Source of the DNA: an uncultured Pelagibacteraceae bacterium
GTDB lineage: Bacteria; Pseudomonadota; Alphaproteobacteria; Pelagibacterales; Pelagibacteraceae
DNA: 64,000 nucleotides
Direction of reading: 5' to 3'
Assembly (NCBI GenBank): GCA_902544985.1
Contig: CACCFV010000003.1
Coordinates: 1-64,000, forward strand
A model generated the notes under the pieces. The model had not been told where the DNA came from, made no database searches, and saw nothing but the letters and a program-made list of their open reading frames with translations. This document shows, one piece after another, positions 1 to 9,130 of this stretch. Position numbers and translations under genes: made by a program. The stretch's first letter is position 1; every line of letters starts with the position of its first letter.

Positions 1-50
1 TGGTTAATTTTTTCGATCTCTTTTTTAAGGTCTAAATATTTATCGTCCAT
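1..50 (-). CDS. Start of a truncated gene, possibly peptide chain release factor 2
   Basis: The reverse strand reads ATG followed by an open frame of 16 full codons (begins MDDKYLDLKKEIEKIN) that runs off the left edge. Its ATG overlaps the mrcA stop by one base (TAATG), so it is translationally coupled to mrcA. In many alphaproteobacteria mrcA is followed by prfB, and a charged helical N-terminus fits release factor 2, but the visible residues are too few to identify the protein. The prfB suggestion rests on synteny only. Confidence 0.5.
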   Translation of the reverse strand, partial: MDDKYLDLKKEIEKIN

Positions 51-2389
51 TAATAAAACTTTAATATATTATTTGTATCGATTCTATTATTATTAGAATA
101 CAATACTTTTCCATTTAAAACATTTTTACTTTTGTAAGCTTCAATGATTGTGTTTTTTGAATTGAATTTAGCTTTTTCTCCAGTTAATGGATCAACGACC
201 ATAAGTGTCATTTTTTCAGGTACCTTAAAAGGCCTTGCATCAGATTTTTTAACTGACTTTTCAATGAATTCTCTAAAAATAGGTAATGCAGCTTTCGATC
301 CAGTTTCAAATTTACCTAATGGTTTAGGATTATCCATTCCTACATAAACTCCAATCACTAAGTTTGATGTGAATCCAATAAACCATGCATCCGTATTTTC
401 ATTGGTGGTTCCAGTTTTTCCTGCTAAATTTAATTGTAAATCTCTTAATTTTTTTCCAGTTCCTCTTTTAATAACCCCCTCTAAAATCGTTGTCACTTGG
501 TATGCTGTTTGCTCAGACATTACTTGCTCATAATTATCCACTATTTGAGGATAATCTTTACCAGTGTATGAAATCTTATCACAATTCTTACACTCTCTAT
601 TTTCATTATTAATTATTGTATTTCCTTCACTGTCTTGAATTCTGTCTATTATAATAGGACTAATTAATTTTCCACCGTTTACAAATGATGAGTAAGCTGA
701 AGTCAAATTTAAAAGAGTTGTTTCAGCTGATCCTAGAGAAATTGAAAGTAATTCTTCAGGGTTATCATATATTTTTAATTCTTTTGAAAATCTTGCTATT
801 TTATCCACGCCCAAGTTTTGAGCAATTCTAACAGTCATTAAGTTTCTTGATTTTTCAAGCCCAACTCTAAGTGTAGAGGGTCCATAAAACTTTTTACCAT
901 AATTTTCTGGCTTCCATTTTTTTAAATCAACTCCTTGGTCTAAGACTAAAGGTGCATCAAGTACTAAAGATGATGGAGTGTATTTATTTTCTAGTGCCAA
1001 AGCATACACGAAAGGTTTAAATGCTGAACCAGGTTGTCTTAGTGCTTGCGTAGCTCTATTGAATTCACTTGACTTAAAACTAAATCCTCCACTTAAGGCT
1101 AAAACCCGCCCTGTGTAAGGGTCCATTACAACAATACCACCGTTAATTTTTGGAAGTTGTTTTAGACTATAAAAGTTATCTTTAACTTTCTTAACATAAA
1201 TTAAATCACCAACTTTGAGTAAATCTTTGAACTCTTTTTTAGTCCATGAGATTTCATTATATTTTATTAAACCACTTAATTTATCTATAGTTTCGATTTT
1301 GCTCTGAAATTGACCTATTTCTTTAACGATTGCTATTTCCCAATTAATAGAATTCTCTAATTTATATTTTTTATCAATATTTTTATGCCAATTATCAACG
1401 TATTTTATATTTGTAATTGGTCCACGCCATCCTTTTCTTTGATCATAAGCGATTAAACCATTTCTTAAAGACTCTGTGGCAATTTTTTGTAGGTTGAGAT
1501 TAATTGGTGTATTTATGTTATAACCTTGTTTATAAACTTTTTCATAAGTTAGTTTATCTATTATATTTTTTCTAACATCTTCAATATAATACTGTGCATC
1601 CTCTAAATAAATTTTTTGTTTTTTTTTTAATTCTATATTTTGATTTTTATACTCATTATATTTCTCAAAACTTAAAAAGTTATTTTGATTTAAATTTTTT
1701 AAAACTAAATCTCTTCTAAATTTTGCTAAATCAATATTATTATAAGGATTATATTTGCTAGGGGCTTTCGGTAAAGCTGCTAGCAATGCAGCTTCTGCAT
1801 AATTTAGTTCTTTAATTGACTTATCAAAATATTCTAAACTTGCAGCAGCAACACCGTAAGCTCCACTGCCTAAATATATTTGATTGAGATATAATTCTAA
1901 TATTCTTTCTTTATTTAAAGCTCTTTCAATTCTGAATGCTAAGATTGCCTCTTTAATTTTTCTATTAATACTAACTTCATTAGTTAATAAAAAATTTTTT
2001 GCAACTTGCTGGGTGATTGTAGAGGCTCCCTCAAGTCTTTTCGAGGTCATTATATTAGTTACATTATTAAATGTCGCCCTGAGAACACCTTTTGCATCAA
2101 CACCAGGATGAGTAAAAAAATTTTTATCTTCAGCAGACAGAAAGGCATTAATTACATTTGATGGAATAGCGCTATAAGGAACAAAAATCCTTTTTTCTTT
2201 AGAAAAATCAGCAACTAAATCTCCATTTCCTGAATACATTTTGCTAGATACAGGTGGCTTGTAATTTTTTAGAAATTTATAATCTGGAATATTGTTAGAA
2301 AAAGTCCATAAAATGCTGAAAATGACAATAACTGTTAATAGGGAAATGCCTAAAAATAGATATAAAATATTTTTGAACAATTTGGTCAT
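50..2389 (-). CDS. mrcA: Penicillin-binding protein 1A, bifunctional peptidoglycan glycosyltransferase/transpeptidase
   Basis: Class A PBP of 779 residues that polymerises and cross-links peptidoglycan at the outer face of the inner membrane. One N-terminal membrane anchor (about residues 8-30) precedes a GT51 glycosyltransferase domain with the catalytic-Glu motif EDKNFF (E87) and GASTITQQVAKN (about 121-132). A linker region follows, then the transpeptidase with SAFK (Ser about 455), an SRN motif and KTGTT (about 657). Length is usual for the family. It is divergent from rne and overlaps the next downstream gene by one base. The mrcA-rne neighbourhood is a common alphaproteobacterial arrangement, although the amidase gene often lying between them is absent here. 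Confidence 0.97.
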   Translation of the reverse strand: MTKLFKNILYLFLGISLLTVIVIFSILWTFSNNIPDYKFLKNYKPPVSSKMYSGNGDLVADFSKEKRIFVPYSAIPSNVINAFLSAEDKNFFTHPGVDAKGVLRATFNNVTNIMTSKRLEGASTITQQVAKNFLLTNEVSINRKIKEAILAFRIERALNKERILELYLNQIYLGSGAYGVAAASLEYFDKSIKELNYAEAALLAALPKAPSKYNPYNNIDLAKFRRDLVLKNLNQNNFLSFEKYNEYKNQNIELKKKQKIYLEDAQYYIEDVRKNIIDKLTYEKVYKQGYNINTPINLNLQKIATESLRNGLIAYDQRKGWRGPITNIKYVDNWHKNIDKKYKLENSINWEIAIVKEIGQFQSKIETIDKLSGLIKYNEISWTKKEFKDLLKVGDLIYVKKVKDNFYSLKQLPKINGGIVVMDPYTGRVLALSGGFSFKSSEFNRATQALRQPGSAFKPFVYALALENKYTPSSLVLDAPLVLDQGVDLKKWKPENYGKKFYGPSTLRVGLEKSRNLMTVRIAQNLGVDKIARFSKELKIYDNPEELLSISLGSAETTLLNLTSAYSSFVNGGKLISPIIIDRIQDSEGNTIINNENRECKNCDKISYTGKDYPQIVDNYEQVMSEQTAYQVTTILEGVIKRGTGKKLRDLQLNLAGKTGTTNENTDAWFIGFTSNLVIGVYVGMDNPKPLGKFETGSKAALPIFREFIEKSVKKSDARPFKVPEKMTLMVVDPLTGEKAKFNSKNTIIEAYKSKNVLNGKVLYSNNNRIDTNNILKFY

Positions 2390-2490
2390 TTTGATTTCAT
2401 TATATATAGGAATTTGTTAAAGATAAGGCATTATTATTAAACAAAATTTTTTAAAAACAAATACTTAATGAAACACCTAAAATTTAAATT

Positions 2491-4263
2491 ATGGAAAAAA
2501 ATTTATATATCGATGCTTCGCATCCTAATGAAACAAGAGTTGTTCTTAAATCAAATGGTAAAATTGAAGACTACGAATATGAAGGTTCAAAAAATAACCT
2601 CATAAAGAATAATATTTATTTAGGCAAAGTAAGTAGAATTGAACCATCTTTACAGGCAGCCTTTGTTGATTTTGGTAGAGAGCGTCATGGCTTTTTATCA
2701 TTCAATGATATCCAATCAGACTATTATCAAATACCAAAAAGTGATCTTGAAAAAATAAAAAAAGAAGAAGAGAAACTAAGAGAAGAATTATCGAAAAAAG
2801 TTGAGGAAAAAGAGGAGGAAAATTTAGCAGAGGGAAAACTGGAAGTTGATGATCCTCAAGAAATTGTAAAGAAAGAAAGTGAAGATAAAGAAAAAGATTT
2901 TGATGATAAGGAGAAAAAAATTCAAAGTAGAAACAGATTTAAGAGATATAAAATCCAAGAGGTAATTAAGCCAAATCAGGTAATTCTTGTTCAAGTTATT
3001 AAAGATGAAAGAGGCCAAAAAGGTGCAGCACTTAGTACTTTTATTTCTATTGCAGGAAAATATATTGTTTTAATGCCGAACACTCCCAAAGGAGGAGGTA
3101 TTTCTAGAAAAATTTTCAATCCTGCTGATAGAAAAAAGATAAGATCAATTTTAAATGAAATCGAGATACCATCAGAAATGGGATTAATTGTAAGAACTGC
3201 AGGAAGTAATAAAACTAAGAATGAAATAGATCATGATTTAAATACTCTCATCAAATCTTGGAATCAAATAAAAGATAATGCTATTAATGCTAATGCACCC
3301 TCATTAATTCACCAAGAAAGTGAAATAATAAATAGAACCCTTAGAGATATGTACGATGAAAATACCAAAAGTATAATTATAGAAGGTAATGAGGGATATA
3401 AAAAAGCTCAAAATTTCATGAAATTGCTCATGCCTTCTCAAGTGAAAAAAATTAAAAAGTATAGAGGAAAAATACCATTGTTTTTTGAGGAGGGTATAGA
3501 GCAAAAATTAAATCAAATATTTGATACTGAAATAAAACTAAGTTCTGGTGGTTATTTGGTGATAAACCCAACAGAGGCCTTAGTTTCGATCGATATTAAC
3601 TCTGGTAGTTCAATCAAACAAAAAAATGTCGAAAATACTGCTTTAGATACAAATTTGGAAGCTGCAGATGAAATTGCGAGACAAATAAAAATTCGAGATC
3701 TTTCAGGACTAATTATAATCGACTTTATAGATATGTTAAGTTATGGAAATAGAAGAATGGTTGAAAGAAGACTTAAGGAGAAATGTAGGTCTGACAGAGC
3801 TAGAATTCAAATTGGAAGAATAAGTAATTTTGGATTACTTGAAATGTCAAGACAAAGACTCAGAGAAAGTGAGGTGAAATGGAAAGTTGCATTGACAGAT
3901 GAATCTTTTGCTCAAAAAATATTAAAATTAGTTGAATTAAAAGCAGTTCTTAACAAAGCAAAATTTGTTGAGTTAAAAGTTTGTGATAAAATTTCTGCAT
4001 TTTTAAAACAAAATTTTATTGAAGACTTAACTTATTTTGAAAAAAAGAATAAAATGAAAATAGATATAATTTCAGACAATAATTTAATTATTCCTGAATA
4101 TATTATTGACATAAAAAATAAATCAAAAAAAACAATAGAACTAATAGAGTATGTTGAAAAACTTAAAAATCTTGATGATATAAAAAAAGACAAAAAAATA
4201 ATTAATATAAAAAAAGGAAAAAAAATTTACAGAAAAAGAAAGTTTTATAAAAAAACTAAATAA
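2491..4263 (+). CDS. rne: Ribonuclease E/G, short form without Zn-link cysteines
   Basis: Endoribonuclease for mRNA decay and rRNA processing. The S1 domain starts near residue 38 ([22 protein letters not shown]) and is interrupted by a roughly 70-residue lysine/glutamate-rich insert (about 90-160), as in other alphaproteobacterial RNase E proteins. The DNase I-like catalytic site is present: SIDINSG (Asp near 367) and IIDFIDM (Asp near 411), plus [12 protein letters not shown]. The CPxC Zn-link motif normally found just after MSRQR is not seen; this stretch contains no cysteine pair. The C-terminus is only a short lysine-rich tail, so the long degradosome scaffold of classical RNase E is missing. 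Its end overlaps convergent thiG by 8 bases. Confidence 0.93.
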   Translation: MEKNLYIDASHPNETRVVLKSNGKIEDYEYEGSKNNLIKNNIYLGKVSRIEPSLQAAFVDFGRERHGFLSFNDIQSDYYQIPKSDLEKIKKEEEKLREELSKKVEEKEEENLAEGKLEVDDPQEIVKKESEDKEKDFDDKEKKIQSRNRFKRYKIQEVIKPNQVILVQVIKDERGQKGAALSTFISIAGKYIVLMPNTPKGGGISRKIFNPADRKKIRSILNEIEIPSEMGLIVRTAGSNKTKNEIDHDLNTLIKSWNQIKDNAINANAPSLIHQESEIINRTLRDMYDENTKSIIIEGNEGYKKAQNFMKLLMPSQVKKIKKYRGKIPLFFEEGIEQKLNQIFDTEIKLSSGGYLVINPTEALVSIDINSGSSIKQKNVENTALDTNLEAADEIARQIKIRDLSGLIIIDFIDMLSYGNRRMVERRLKEKCRSDRARIQIGRISNFGLLEMSRQRLRESEVKWKVALTDESFAQKILKLVELKAVLNKAKFVELKVCDKISAFLKQNFIEDLTYFEKKNKMKIDIISDNNLIIPEYIIDIKNKSKKTIELIEYVEKLKNLDDIKKDKKIINIKKGKKIYRKRKFYKKTK

Positions 4264-5029
4264 TCCCTTTTTTTGGGGATGAGGCACTTCCCATAATTTT
4301 TTTTTCAATTCTTCCAGATAAAAATGATTGTCTACCAGCAATAACAGCATTTCTAAATGCTTTTGCCATCTCAAATGGTTTTTTTGCTTTTGCAATCGCA
4401 GTATTAACCAATACACCATCGCAGCCTAATTCCATTGCTATGGTTGCGTCTGATGCTTGTCCTAAGCCAGCATCTATTATCAAGGGTAGTTTTGTTTGAT
4501 CTCTTATTATTTGAATATTTACTTTGTTCAAAATACCTAAACCAGATCCAATTGGTGCAGCTAGTGGCATAATAGCTGCTGCTCCAACATTTTCTAACCT
4601 TTTAGCCATCAGAGGATCATCGTTACAATAAACCATGACCTTAAAACCTTCTTTTGTTAAAATTTCTGTCGATTTAAGAGTTTCGATCATTTCCGGAAAA
4701 AGATTTTTTTTATCACCCAAAACCTCAAGTTTTACCAATTTCCATCCTCCTATTTCTCTTGCCAGTCTGAGTGTTCTTAAAGCTTCATCTGAATTAAAAC
4801 ATCCAGCCGTATTTGGTAAATAAGTTATTTTTTTTGGATCTATATAATCCATTAATAAGGGTTTTTTTTTATCAGTAATATTTACTCTTCTAACAGCAAC
4901 AGTTACAATATTTGCTCCGGATATCTCTATCGCCTTAGCACATTCAGTCATACTTTTATATTTACCAGTGCCTACAATCAATCTTGAATTAAATTTTCTC
5001 TTTGAAATTATAAGATTATCTTTTTTCAA
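4256..5029 (-). CDS. thiG: Thiazole synthase ThiG
   Basis: ThiG builds the thiazole phosphate of thiamine from deoxyxylulose phosphate, dehydroglycine and ThiS thiocarboxylate. The 257-residue TIM barrel shows family blocks: [10 protein letters not shown] near the N-terminus, VKLEVLGD (about residues 98-105) with the Schiff-base lysine region, [17 protein letters not shown] and the phosphate-binding [10 protein letters not shown] and [14 protein letters not shown]. It lies 2 bases after thiS on the same strand, an obvious two-gene unit. The stop overlaps rne from the opposite strand. No thiC is present in this window; SAR11 is known to need an external pyrimidine precursor while retaining the thiazole branch. 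Confidence 0.96.
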   Translation of the reverse strand: MKKDNLIISKRKFNSRLIVGTGKYKSMTECAKAIEISGANIVTVAVRRVNITDKKKPLLMDYIDPKKITYLPNTAGCFNSDEALRTLRLAREIGGWKLVKLEVLGDKKNLFPEMIETLKSTEILTKEGFKVMVYCNDDPLMAKRLENVGAAAIMPLAAPIGSGLGILNKVNIQIIRDQTKLPLIIDAGLGQASDATIAMELGCDGVLVNTAIAKAKKPFEMAKAFRNAVIAGRQSFLSGRIEKKIMGSASSPKKGII

Positions 5030-5031
5030 AA

Positions 5032-5244
5032 CTAACCACCTCCAATAAAATGAACAATTTCAATTTTATCATTAACTTTTAAATTGATTTTATTTAGATT
5101 TTTTTTATTCACTATTTCCATATTTAATTCAATGGCAACTTTTTTTAAAGGGACTTTTAAATTTTTAATTAAGTCAGATAATTTAGTTTTGTCGTCAATT
5201 TTATTTATTTTACCGTTTATTTTTATTTTTATTTTTTTTTTCAT
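5032..5244 (-). CDS. thiS: Sulfur carrier protein ThiS
   Basis: A 70-residue ubiquitin-fold sulfur carrier ending in the diagnostic Gly-Gly (sequence ends FIGGG), where ThiF adenylation and thiocarboxylation occur. The N-terminus is an extremely lysine/isoleucine-rich beta hairpin ([12 protein letters not shown]), a reflection of the AT bias. It directly precedes thiG (2-base gap), its reaction partner. Only 16 bases separate its ATG from the divergent aroQ start, so each promoter must reach into the other gene. Small size lowers certainty only slightly because of the C-terminus and neighbour. Confidence 0.9.
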   Translation of the reverse strand: MKKKIKIKINGKINKIDDKTKLSDLIKNLKVPLKKVAIELNMEIVNKKNLNKINLKVNDKIEIVHFIGGG

Positions 5245-5260
5245 CGTATATAAATGTTAA

Positions 5261-5707
5261 ATGAATAATAAGATAATTATAATTAATGGTCCAAATCTTA
5301 ATCTATTAGGCGAAAGAGAACAATCACAATATGGATCTACTACATTTGAAGAATTAAAAGAAATTTGTTTAAATAAGACAAAAGAATTAGGTTTGAAAGC
5401 TGATTTTTCTCAATCAAATATTGAAGGTGAAATAGTTAGCTTGATACAAAACTCTAGAAAAAATTTTGATGGAATAATTATCAATGCTGCAGCTTTTACA
5501 CATACTTCTGTAGCTATTAGGGATGCATTAAGTATTTTTAAAAAACCAATCATTGAGTTGCATATTTCAAATATATATAAACGTGAGGAATTTAGACATA
5601 AATCTTTAATAAGTGATGTAGTTACAGGTGGTATTTTTGGTTTAGGTGCTGACGGTTATATTTTAGCCATAATTTCAATGCAAAAACTCTTACAAAATGA
5701 AAATTAA
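5261..5707 (+). CDS. aroQ: 3-dehydroquinate dehydratase, type II
   Basis: Catalyses the third shikimate-pathway step, dehydroquinate to dehydroshikimate. At 148 residues it has the type II length and motifs: IINGPNLNLLGEREQSQYGS at the N-terminus containing the catalytic Arg/Tyr loop, INAAAFTHTSVAIRDAL with the catalytic His, and EVHISN-like IELHISNIYKREEFRH. The gene overlaps accB by 11 bases, reproducing the common alphaproteobacterial aroQ-accB-accC operon. Confidence 0.97.
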   Translation: MNNKIIIINGPNLNLLGEREQSQYGSTTFEELKEICLNKTKELGLKADFSQSNIEGEIVSLIQNSRKNFDGIIINAAAFTHTSVAIRDALSIFKKPIIELHISNIYKREEFRHKSLISDVVTGGIFGLGADGYILAIISMQKLLQNEN

Positions 5708-6128
5708 TAAAAAGATCATTAAAGAACTTAGTGACTATTTAGAAGAATTTAATCTCACTGAATTAGAATATACCGAGAAAGATACAAAGATTAAAGTTTC
5801 TAAAAACAATATTTCAGTAAATAATCAAAATATTCCAAGTCCAAAAACTAATGTAAATAATTTGAATATTGATTTATCAGAAAAAACTAAAACTGGGATC
5901 GAGGTTAAATCTCCAATTATAGGAACAGCATATCATGCACCTGAACCTGGTGCAAAAAAATTTGTCGAGGTTGGAAAAAAAATTAAAAAGGGCGACACAG
6001 TAATGATCGTAGAGGCTATGAAGACTATGAACCATGTACCATCAACTGCAGATGGTATTGTAAAAGAAATTTGTGTTGAAGATGGCCAACCAGTAGAATT
6101 TGGTCAAAATTTATTAATTCTTAATTAA
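5697..6128 (+). CDS. accB: Biotin carboxyl carrier protein of acetyl-CoA carboxylase
   Basis: Carries the biotin that shuttles carboxylate between biotin carboxylase and carboxyltransferase in fatty acid synthesis. The 143-residue protein has an N-terminal helix, a flexible Asn/Ser/Pro linker and a C-terminal biotinyl domain (about residues 70-143) with VEAMKTMNHV; the Lys is the biotinylation site. The usual EAMKLMN reads EAMKTMN here. It overlaps aroQ by 11 bases at the front and shares one base with accC at the end (TAATG), indicating coupled translation. Confidence 0.96.
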   Translation: MKINKKIIKELSDYLEEFNLTELEYTEKDTKIKVSKNNISVNNQNIPSPKTNVNNLNIDLSEKTKTGIEVKSPIIGTAYHAPEPGAKKFVEVGKKIKKGDTVMIVEAMKTMNHVPSTADGIVKEICVEDGQPVEFGQNLLILN

Positions 6129-7465
6129 TGTTTAAAAAAATTTTGATAGCTAACCGTGGAGAGATTGCGGTTAGAATTATAAGAGCCTGTAAGGAGTGGG
6201 GAATTTCAACTGTAGCCGTTCATTCTGATGTAGATAAAGAAAGTATGCATGTAAGAATGGCAGATGAGAGTGTTTGTATAGGTTCTCACCAACCAGCAAA
6301 TAGCTATTTGAATATCCCAGCCCTATTATCTGCAATAGAAATTACCAATGCTGATGCTGTGCATCCTGGCTATGGTTTTTTGTCAGAAAATGCTAATTTT
6401 GCAAAAGTGCTTGAAGATAATAATATTAAATTTATTGGCGCATCATCTGAATTAATAGAAATGATGGGTGACAAGATTCAAGCAAAAAAAATTGCCAAAG
6501 AGAATGGTTTGCCTGTAATTGAAGGATCTGAGGGTGGAGTTAGAGATGTTAAAGAAGCAAAAGAATTATGCAAAAAAATTGGTTTTCCAGTTTTAATTAA
6601 AGCTTCTGGAGGTGGAGGTGGAAAAGGAATGAAAATCGTTTACAAAGAAGAAGAGTTCGAAACATTATTTTTAACCGCAAAGTCTGAAGCTCAAAAATAT
6701 TTTGGTAATGATGAAGTTTATATAGAAAAGTTTTTTCAAAATCCTCGACATATAGAGGTCCAAATTTTAGCTGGAAAAAATAGAACTGTTCATCTTCATG
6801 AAAGGGACTGTTCTGTTCAAAGAAGACATCAAAAACTAATTGAAGAAACACCAAGTCCTATTTTAACTGATGAGATAAGAAAAGACCTTTTTGAAAAAAC
6901 AGTAAATATGGTATCAAAAATTGGCTATATGGGTGCTGGGACTGTTGAATTTATTTATGAAGATGGAAAATTTTATTTTCTTGAAATGAATACAAGAGTC
7001 CAAGTTGAACATCCAGTTACTGAGATGGTAACAGGTATAGATATTATTAAAGAACAAATTTGGATAGCATTTTCAGGAGAAACAGCTTTAAACCAAAGTG
7101 ATATAAATCCAAGAGGGCACGCTATAGAATGTAGAATAAATGCAGAGGATGCTAGTAAAAATTTCCAACCTTCACCAGGGTTAATTGGTATGTGCCATCA
7201 GCCATCAGGTTTTAGAACCAGAGTTGATGGTTCAATATATCAGGGTTATAAAGTTACTCCATATTATGACAGTATGATTTGTAAATTAATCTGTCATGGA
7301 AGAAACAGATCAGAAGCTATACAGAGAATGAATAGATCTTTAGATGAGTTTGTAATAGAGGGAATCACAACAACAATCCCACTACATAAAAAATTACTAA
7401 ATCATAAAAAATTTGTTGATTCTGATTTTAATGTTAGTTGGCTGGATAAAGATAAAATACTTTAG
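6128..7465 (+). CDS. accC: Biotin carboxylase subunit of acetyl-CoA carboxylase
   Basis: ATP-grasp enzyme that carboxylates biotin on AccB using bicarbonate. The 445-residue length and order are typical: FKKILIANRGEIAVRIIRA at the N-terminus, glycine-rich ATP loop KASGGGGGKGM (about 157-167), HERDCSVQRRHQKLIEE, and EMNTRVQVEHPVTEMVTG with the catalytic Glu/Arg residues. Last gene of aroQ-accB-accC. Its end overlaps the convergent DUF2155 gene by 4 bases. The aat gene that often follows accC in other alphaproteobacteria is missing here. Confidence 0.98.
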   Translation: MFKKILIANRGEIAVRIIRACKEWGISTVAVHSDVDKESMHVRMADESVCIGSHQPANSYLNIPALLSAIEITNADAVHPGYGFLSENANFAKVLEDNNIKFIGASSELIEMMGDKIQAKKIAKENGLPVIEGSEGGVRDVKEAKELCKKIGFPVLIKASGGGGGKGMKIVYKEEEFETLFLTAKSEAQKYFGNDEVYIEKFFQNPRHIEVQILAGKNRTVHLHERDCSVQRRHQKLIEETPSPILTDEIRKDLFEKTVNMVSKIGYMGAGTVEFIYEDGKFYFLEMNTRVQVEHPVTEMVTGIDIIKEQIWIAFSGETALNQSDINPRGHAIECRINAEDASKNFQPSPGLIGMCHQPSGFRTRVDGSIYQGYKVTPYYDSMICKLICHGRNRSEAIQRMNRSLDEFVIEGITTTIPLHKKLLNHKKFVDSDFNVSWLDKDKIL

Positions 7466-7866
7466 TAACAGTCAACAAGCCAGATATCATAAACTGGATG
7501 ATCAAAAGGTACTATTGAAGGACTTGATGAAAACATCCATCCGTTAAAAACAAAAACATTATTTCTATCTTTTTTTGTTAAATCTCTTACTTGGATATAT
7601 GCCTTAACTTCAGGATTATCATCAAATTTAGAATCTGTGCATTTAATACTTTTTATTGCTAAATCTTTGTAAACAAATTCTTCATCATTGACTAATTTTA
7701 TCAATTCATTTTTTGAACTAATCTTATCCAATATTTTTATATCAGTATTATTTCCACTAACATTAATTTCGGCGCTAGTCTTAAATATTACAAATATGCT
7801 AAGTAAATATATAAATAAAAATAAATTTAGCTTATTTCCAGCTCTTATATTTTTTTTCAGTTGCAT
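7462..7866 (-). CDS. DUF2155-family exported protein
   Basis: A 134-residue protein with an N-terminal hydrophobic segment (about residues 12-32) that reads as a signal peptide or anchor. The C-terminal half carries the DUF2155 signature, FNGWMFSSSP followed by DHPVYDIWLVDCY at the very end. Members are common in alphaproteobacteria beside accBC and the NDUFA12-like gene, exactly as here, but the function is not established; a link to envelope or complex I maturation would be guesswork. It overlaps the upstream NDUFA12-like gene by 35 bases on the same strand. If the start lies a little downstream of the called ATG this overlap would shrink. Confidence 0.85.
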   Translation of the reverse strand: MQLKKNIRAGNKLNLFLFIYLLSIFVIFKTSAEINVSGNNTDIKILDKISSKNELIKLVNDEEFVYKDLAIKSIKCTDSKFDDNPEVKAYIQVRDLTKKDRNNVFVFNGWMFSSSPSIVPFDHPVYDIWLVDCY

Positions 7867-8191
7867 TTTTGTTGTTCTTATTAGGATAATAAGCTGAGTC
7901 TGTACCGGTCAAATTTGGTTGGTGAGGTTTTTGCCAATCATGTTTTTCTAATTCATGAATATTTTCAATTTTATTTGGCATAAAATGAATCCAAGAGTAC
8001 CATTCAACTGGGATTTTTGATGCATCAATTTCATTTGCATAAATTACCCATCTTTTTCTTTTTTTACTTTCATAATATTTATTTCCATACTCGTCTGATC
8101 CAATAAATTTACCAAATAATATAGTTTTGATTCTAGTACCGAATGTATCACGATTCCACCAAGTGAAAATTTTTTTTAAAAAAGTCAACAT
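7832..8191 (-). CDS. NDUFA12-like NADH:ubiquinone oxidoreductase accessory subunit
   Basis: Homologue of the small complex I accessory subunit NDUFA12 (B17.2), present in alphaproteobacteria and mitochondria, attached to the peripheral arm on the cytoplasmic side. At 119 residues, the diagnostic run is FTWWNRDTFGTRIKT, then GSDEYGNKYYES, RRWV-like KRKRWVIYA and the PVEWYSWIHF block with a nearby KPHQPNLTGT. It heads a two-gene minus-strand unit with the DUF2155 gene and is divergent from the NrdJ-tail-like gene across 114 AT-rich bases. Confidence 0.93.
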   Translation of the reverse strand: MLTFLKKIFTWWNRDTFGTRIKTILFGKFIGSDEYGNKYYESKKRKRWVIYANEIDASKIPVEWYSWIHFMPNKIENIHELEKHDWQKPHQPNLTGTDSAYYPNKNNKNATEKKYKSWK

Positions 8192-8305
8192 GTAAAATTT
8201 TATAATTTCAATTTTAAATTGTATAAATTAAATTAGACTAAAATATGTAAATGTATATAAGTAAAAAGATTCAAAATTCAAATTTAATTTAAGGATTATA
8301 AAAAA

Positions 8306-9130
8306 ATGTCAAAATATCTTGTGGAAACTTATTATACATGCACTTTTAAAGTTAATCATTATTTAGACGATATTAATGAAACAGAGCTAAAAAATCTTGA
8401 AAAAAGAGATGATGGAAAATTTGAAGTTCTGGATGTTAAATTAGATAACAGAAAGACAAAAAGCCTTGATCCTAATAATAAAAAAAGTGATCAAAATAAA
8501 AAAATTGATTTAGTTCAAACTCAAAGTGAAAACAAAACTACAAATGTTGAAAAAATAGTTTCTCAATCTTTTGCAAAATCTGATAATTCTGGAAAAAGAT
8601 TTAGTATGCCAGACAGAAGAAAAGGTTATATTCAAAAAGCAACTATTGGTGATCATAAAGTTTATTTACATACTGGTGAGTATGAGGACGGTAAAATTGG
8701 AGAAATCTTTATTGATACAAGTAAAGAGGGAGAATTAGTTAAAGCTTTAATGAATAATTTTGCAATCGCTGTTTCACTGGGTCTTCAATACGGGGTTCCA
8801 TTAGATGAGTTTGTAAGCGCTTTTATAGGTACTAAATTTGAGCCTTCCGGTAAAGTGAATGGAAATGATAGAATTTTAAGTGCTTCATCAATTCTAGATT
8901 ATATATTTAGAGAACTAGCAATTTCTTATCTAAATAGAGAAGATTTAGCACATACTCCATCAATTGGTAATTTAGAAGTTTCATCTGCAGATGAAAAAAG
9001 CTCTGATGAACAAAATCAATTACTGAAAATTGTAAAAGATATAACTAGCAAAGGATTTGTTAGAAATAATTACAAAAAAAATCTGATAGATTTGTCAGAT
9101 GTTAAAATCAATCTAAAAGGTAAAAAATAA
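8306..9130 (+). CDS. Stand-alone protein related to the C-terminal region of B12-dependent ribonucleotide reductase (TSCPD-type)
   Basis: A 274-residue protein whose central block (about residues 105-220) closely resembles the tail of class II ribonucleotide reductase Nrd[54 protein letters not shown] and [15 protein letters not shown]. The N-terminus has its own conserved-looking [20 protein letters not shown] stretch and a Lys/Asn-rich linker. There is no reductase barrel, no radical-site cysteine loop and no C-terminal CxxC pair, so it cannot be a complete reductase. It may be a regulatory or nucleotide-related partner; role unknown. An AAGGA ribosome-binding site precedes the ATG, and its stop abuts convergent aspS. 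Confidence 0.8.
   Translation: MSKYLVETYYTCTFKVNHYLDDINETELKNLEKRDDGKFEVLDVKLDNRKTKSLDPNNKKSDQNKKIDLVQTQSENKTTNVEKIVSQSFAKSDNSGKRFSMPDRRKGYIQKATIGDHKVYLHTGEYEDGKIGEIFIDTSKEGELVKALMNNFAIAVSLGLQYGVPLDEFVSAFIGTKFEPSGKVNGNDRILSASSILDYIFRELAISYLNREDLAHTPSIGNLEVSSADEKSSDEQNQLLKIVKDITSKGFVRNNYKKNLIDLSDVKINLKGKK

Noticed and set aside
2824-3018. Minus-strand ORFs inside rne, mrcA, aspS, gcvP and other genes in the track
   Set aside because: They are Phe/Leu/Ser-rich mirror frames of Lys/Glu-rich coding sequence with no similarity to known families.
8192-8305. Small RNA or palindromic operator (CAATTTTAAATTG) between the NDUFA12-like and NrdJ-tail-like genes
   Set aside because: Low-complexity A/T palindromes of this size are expected by chance at this base composition.
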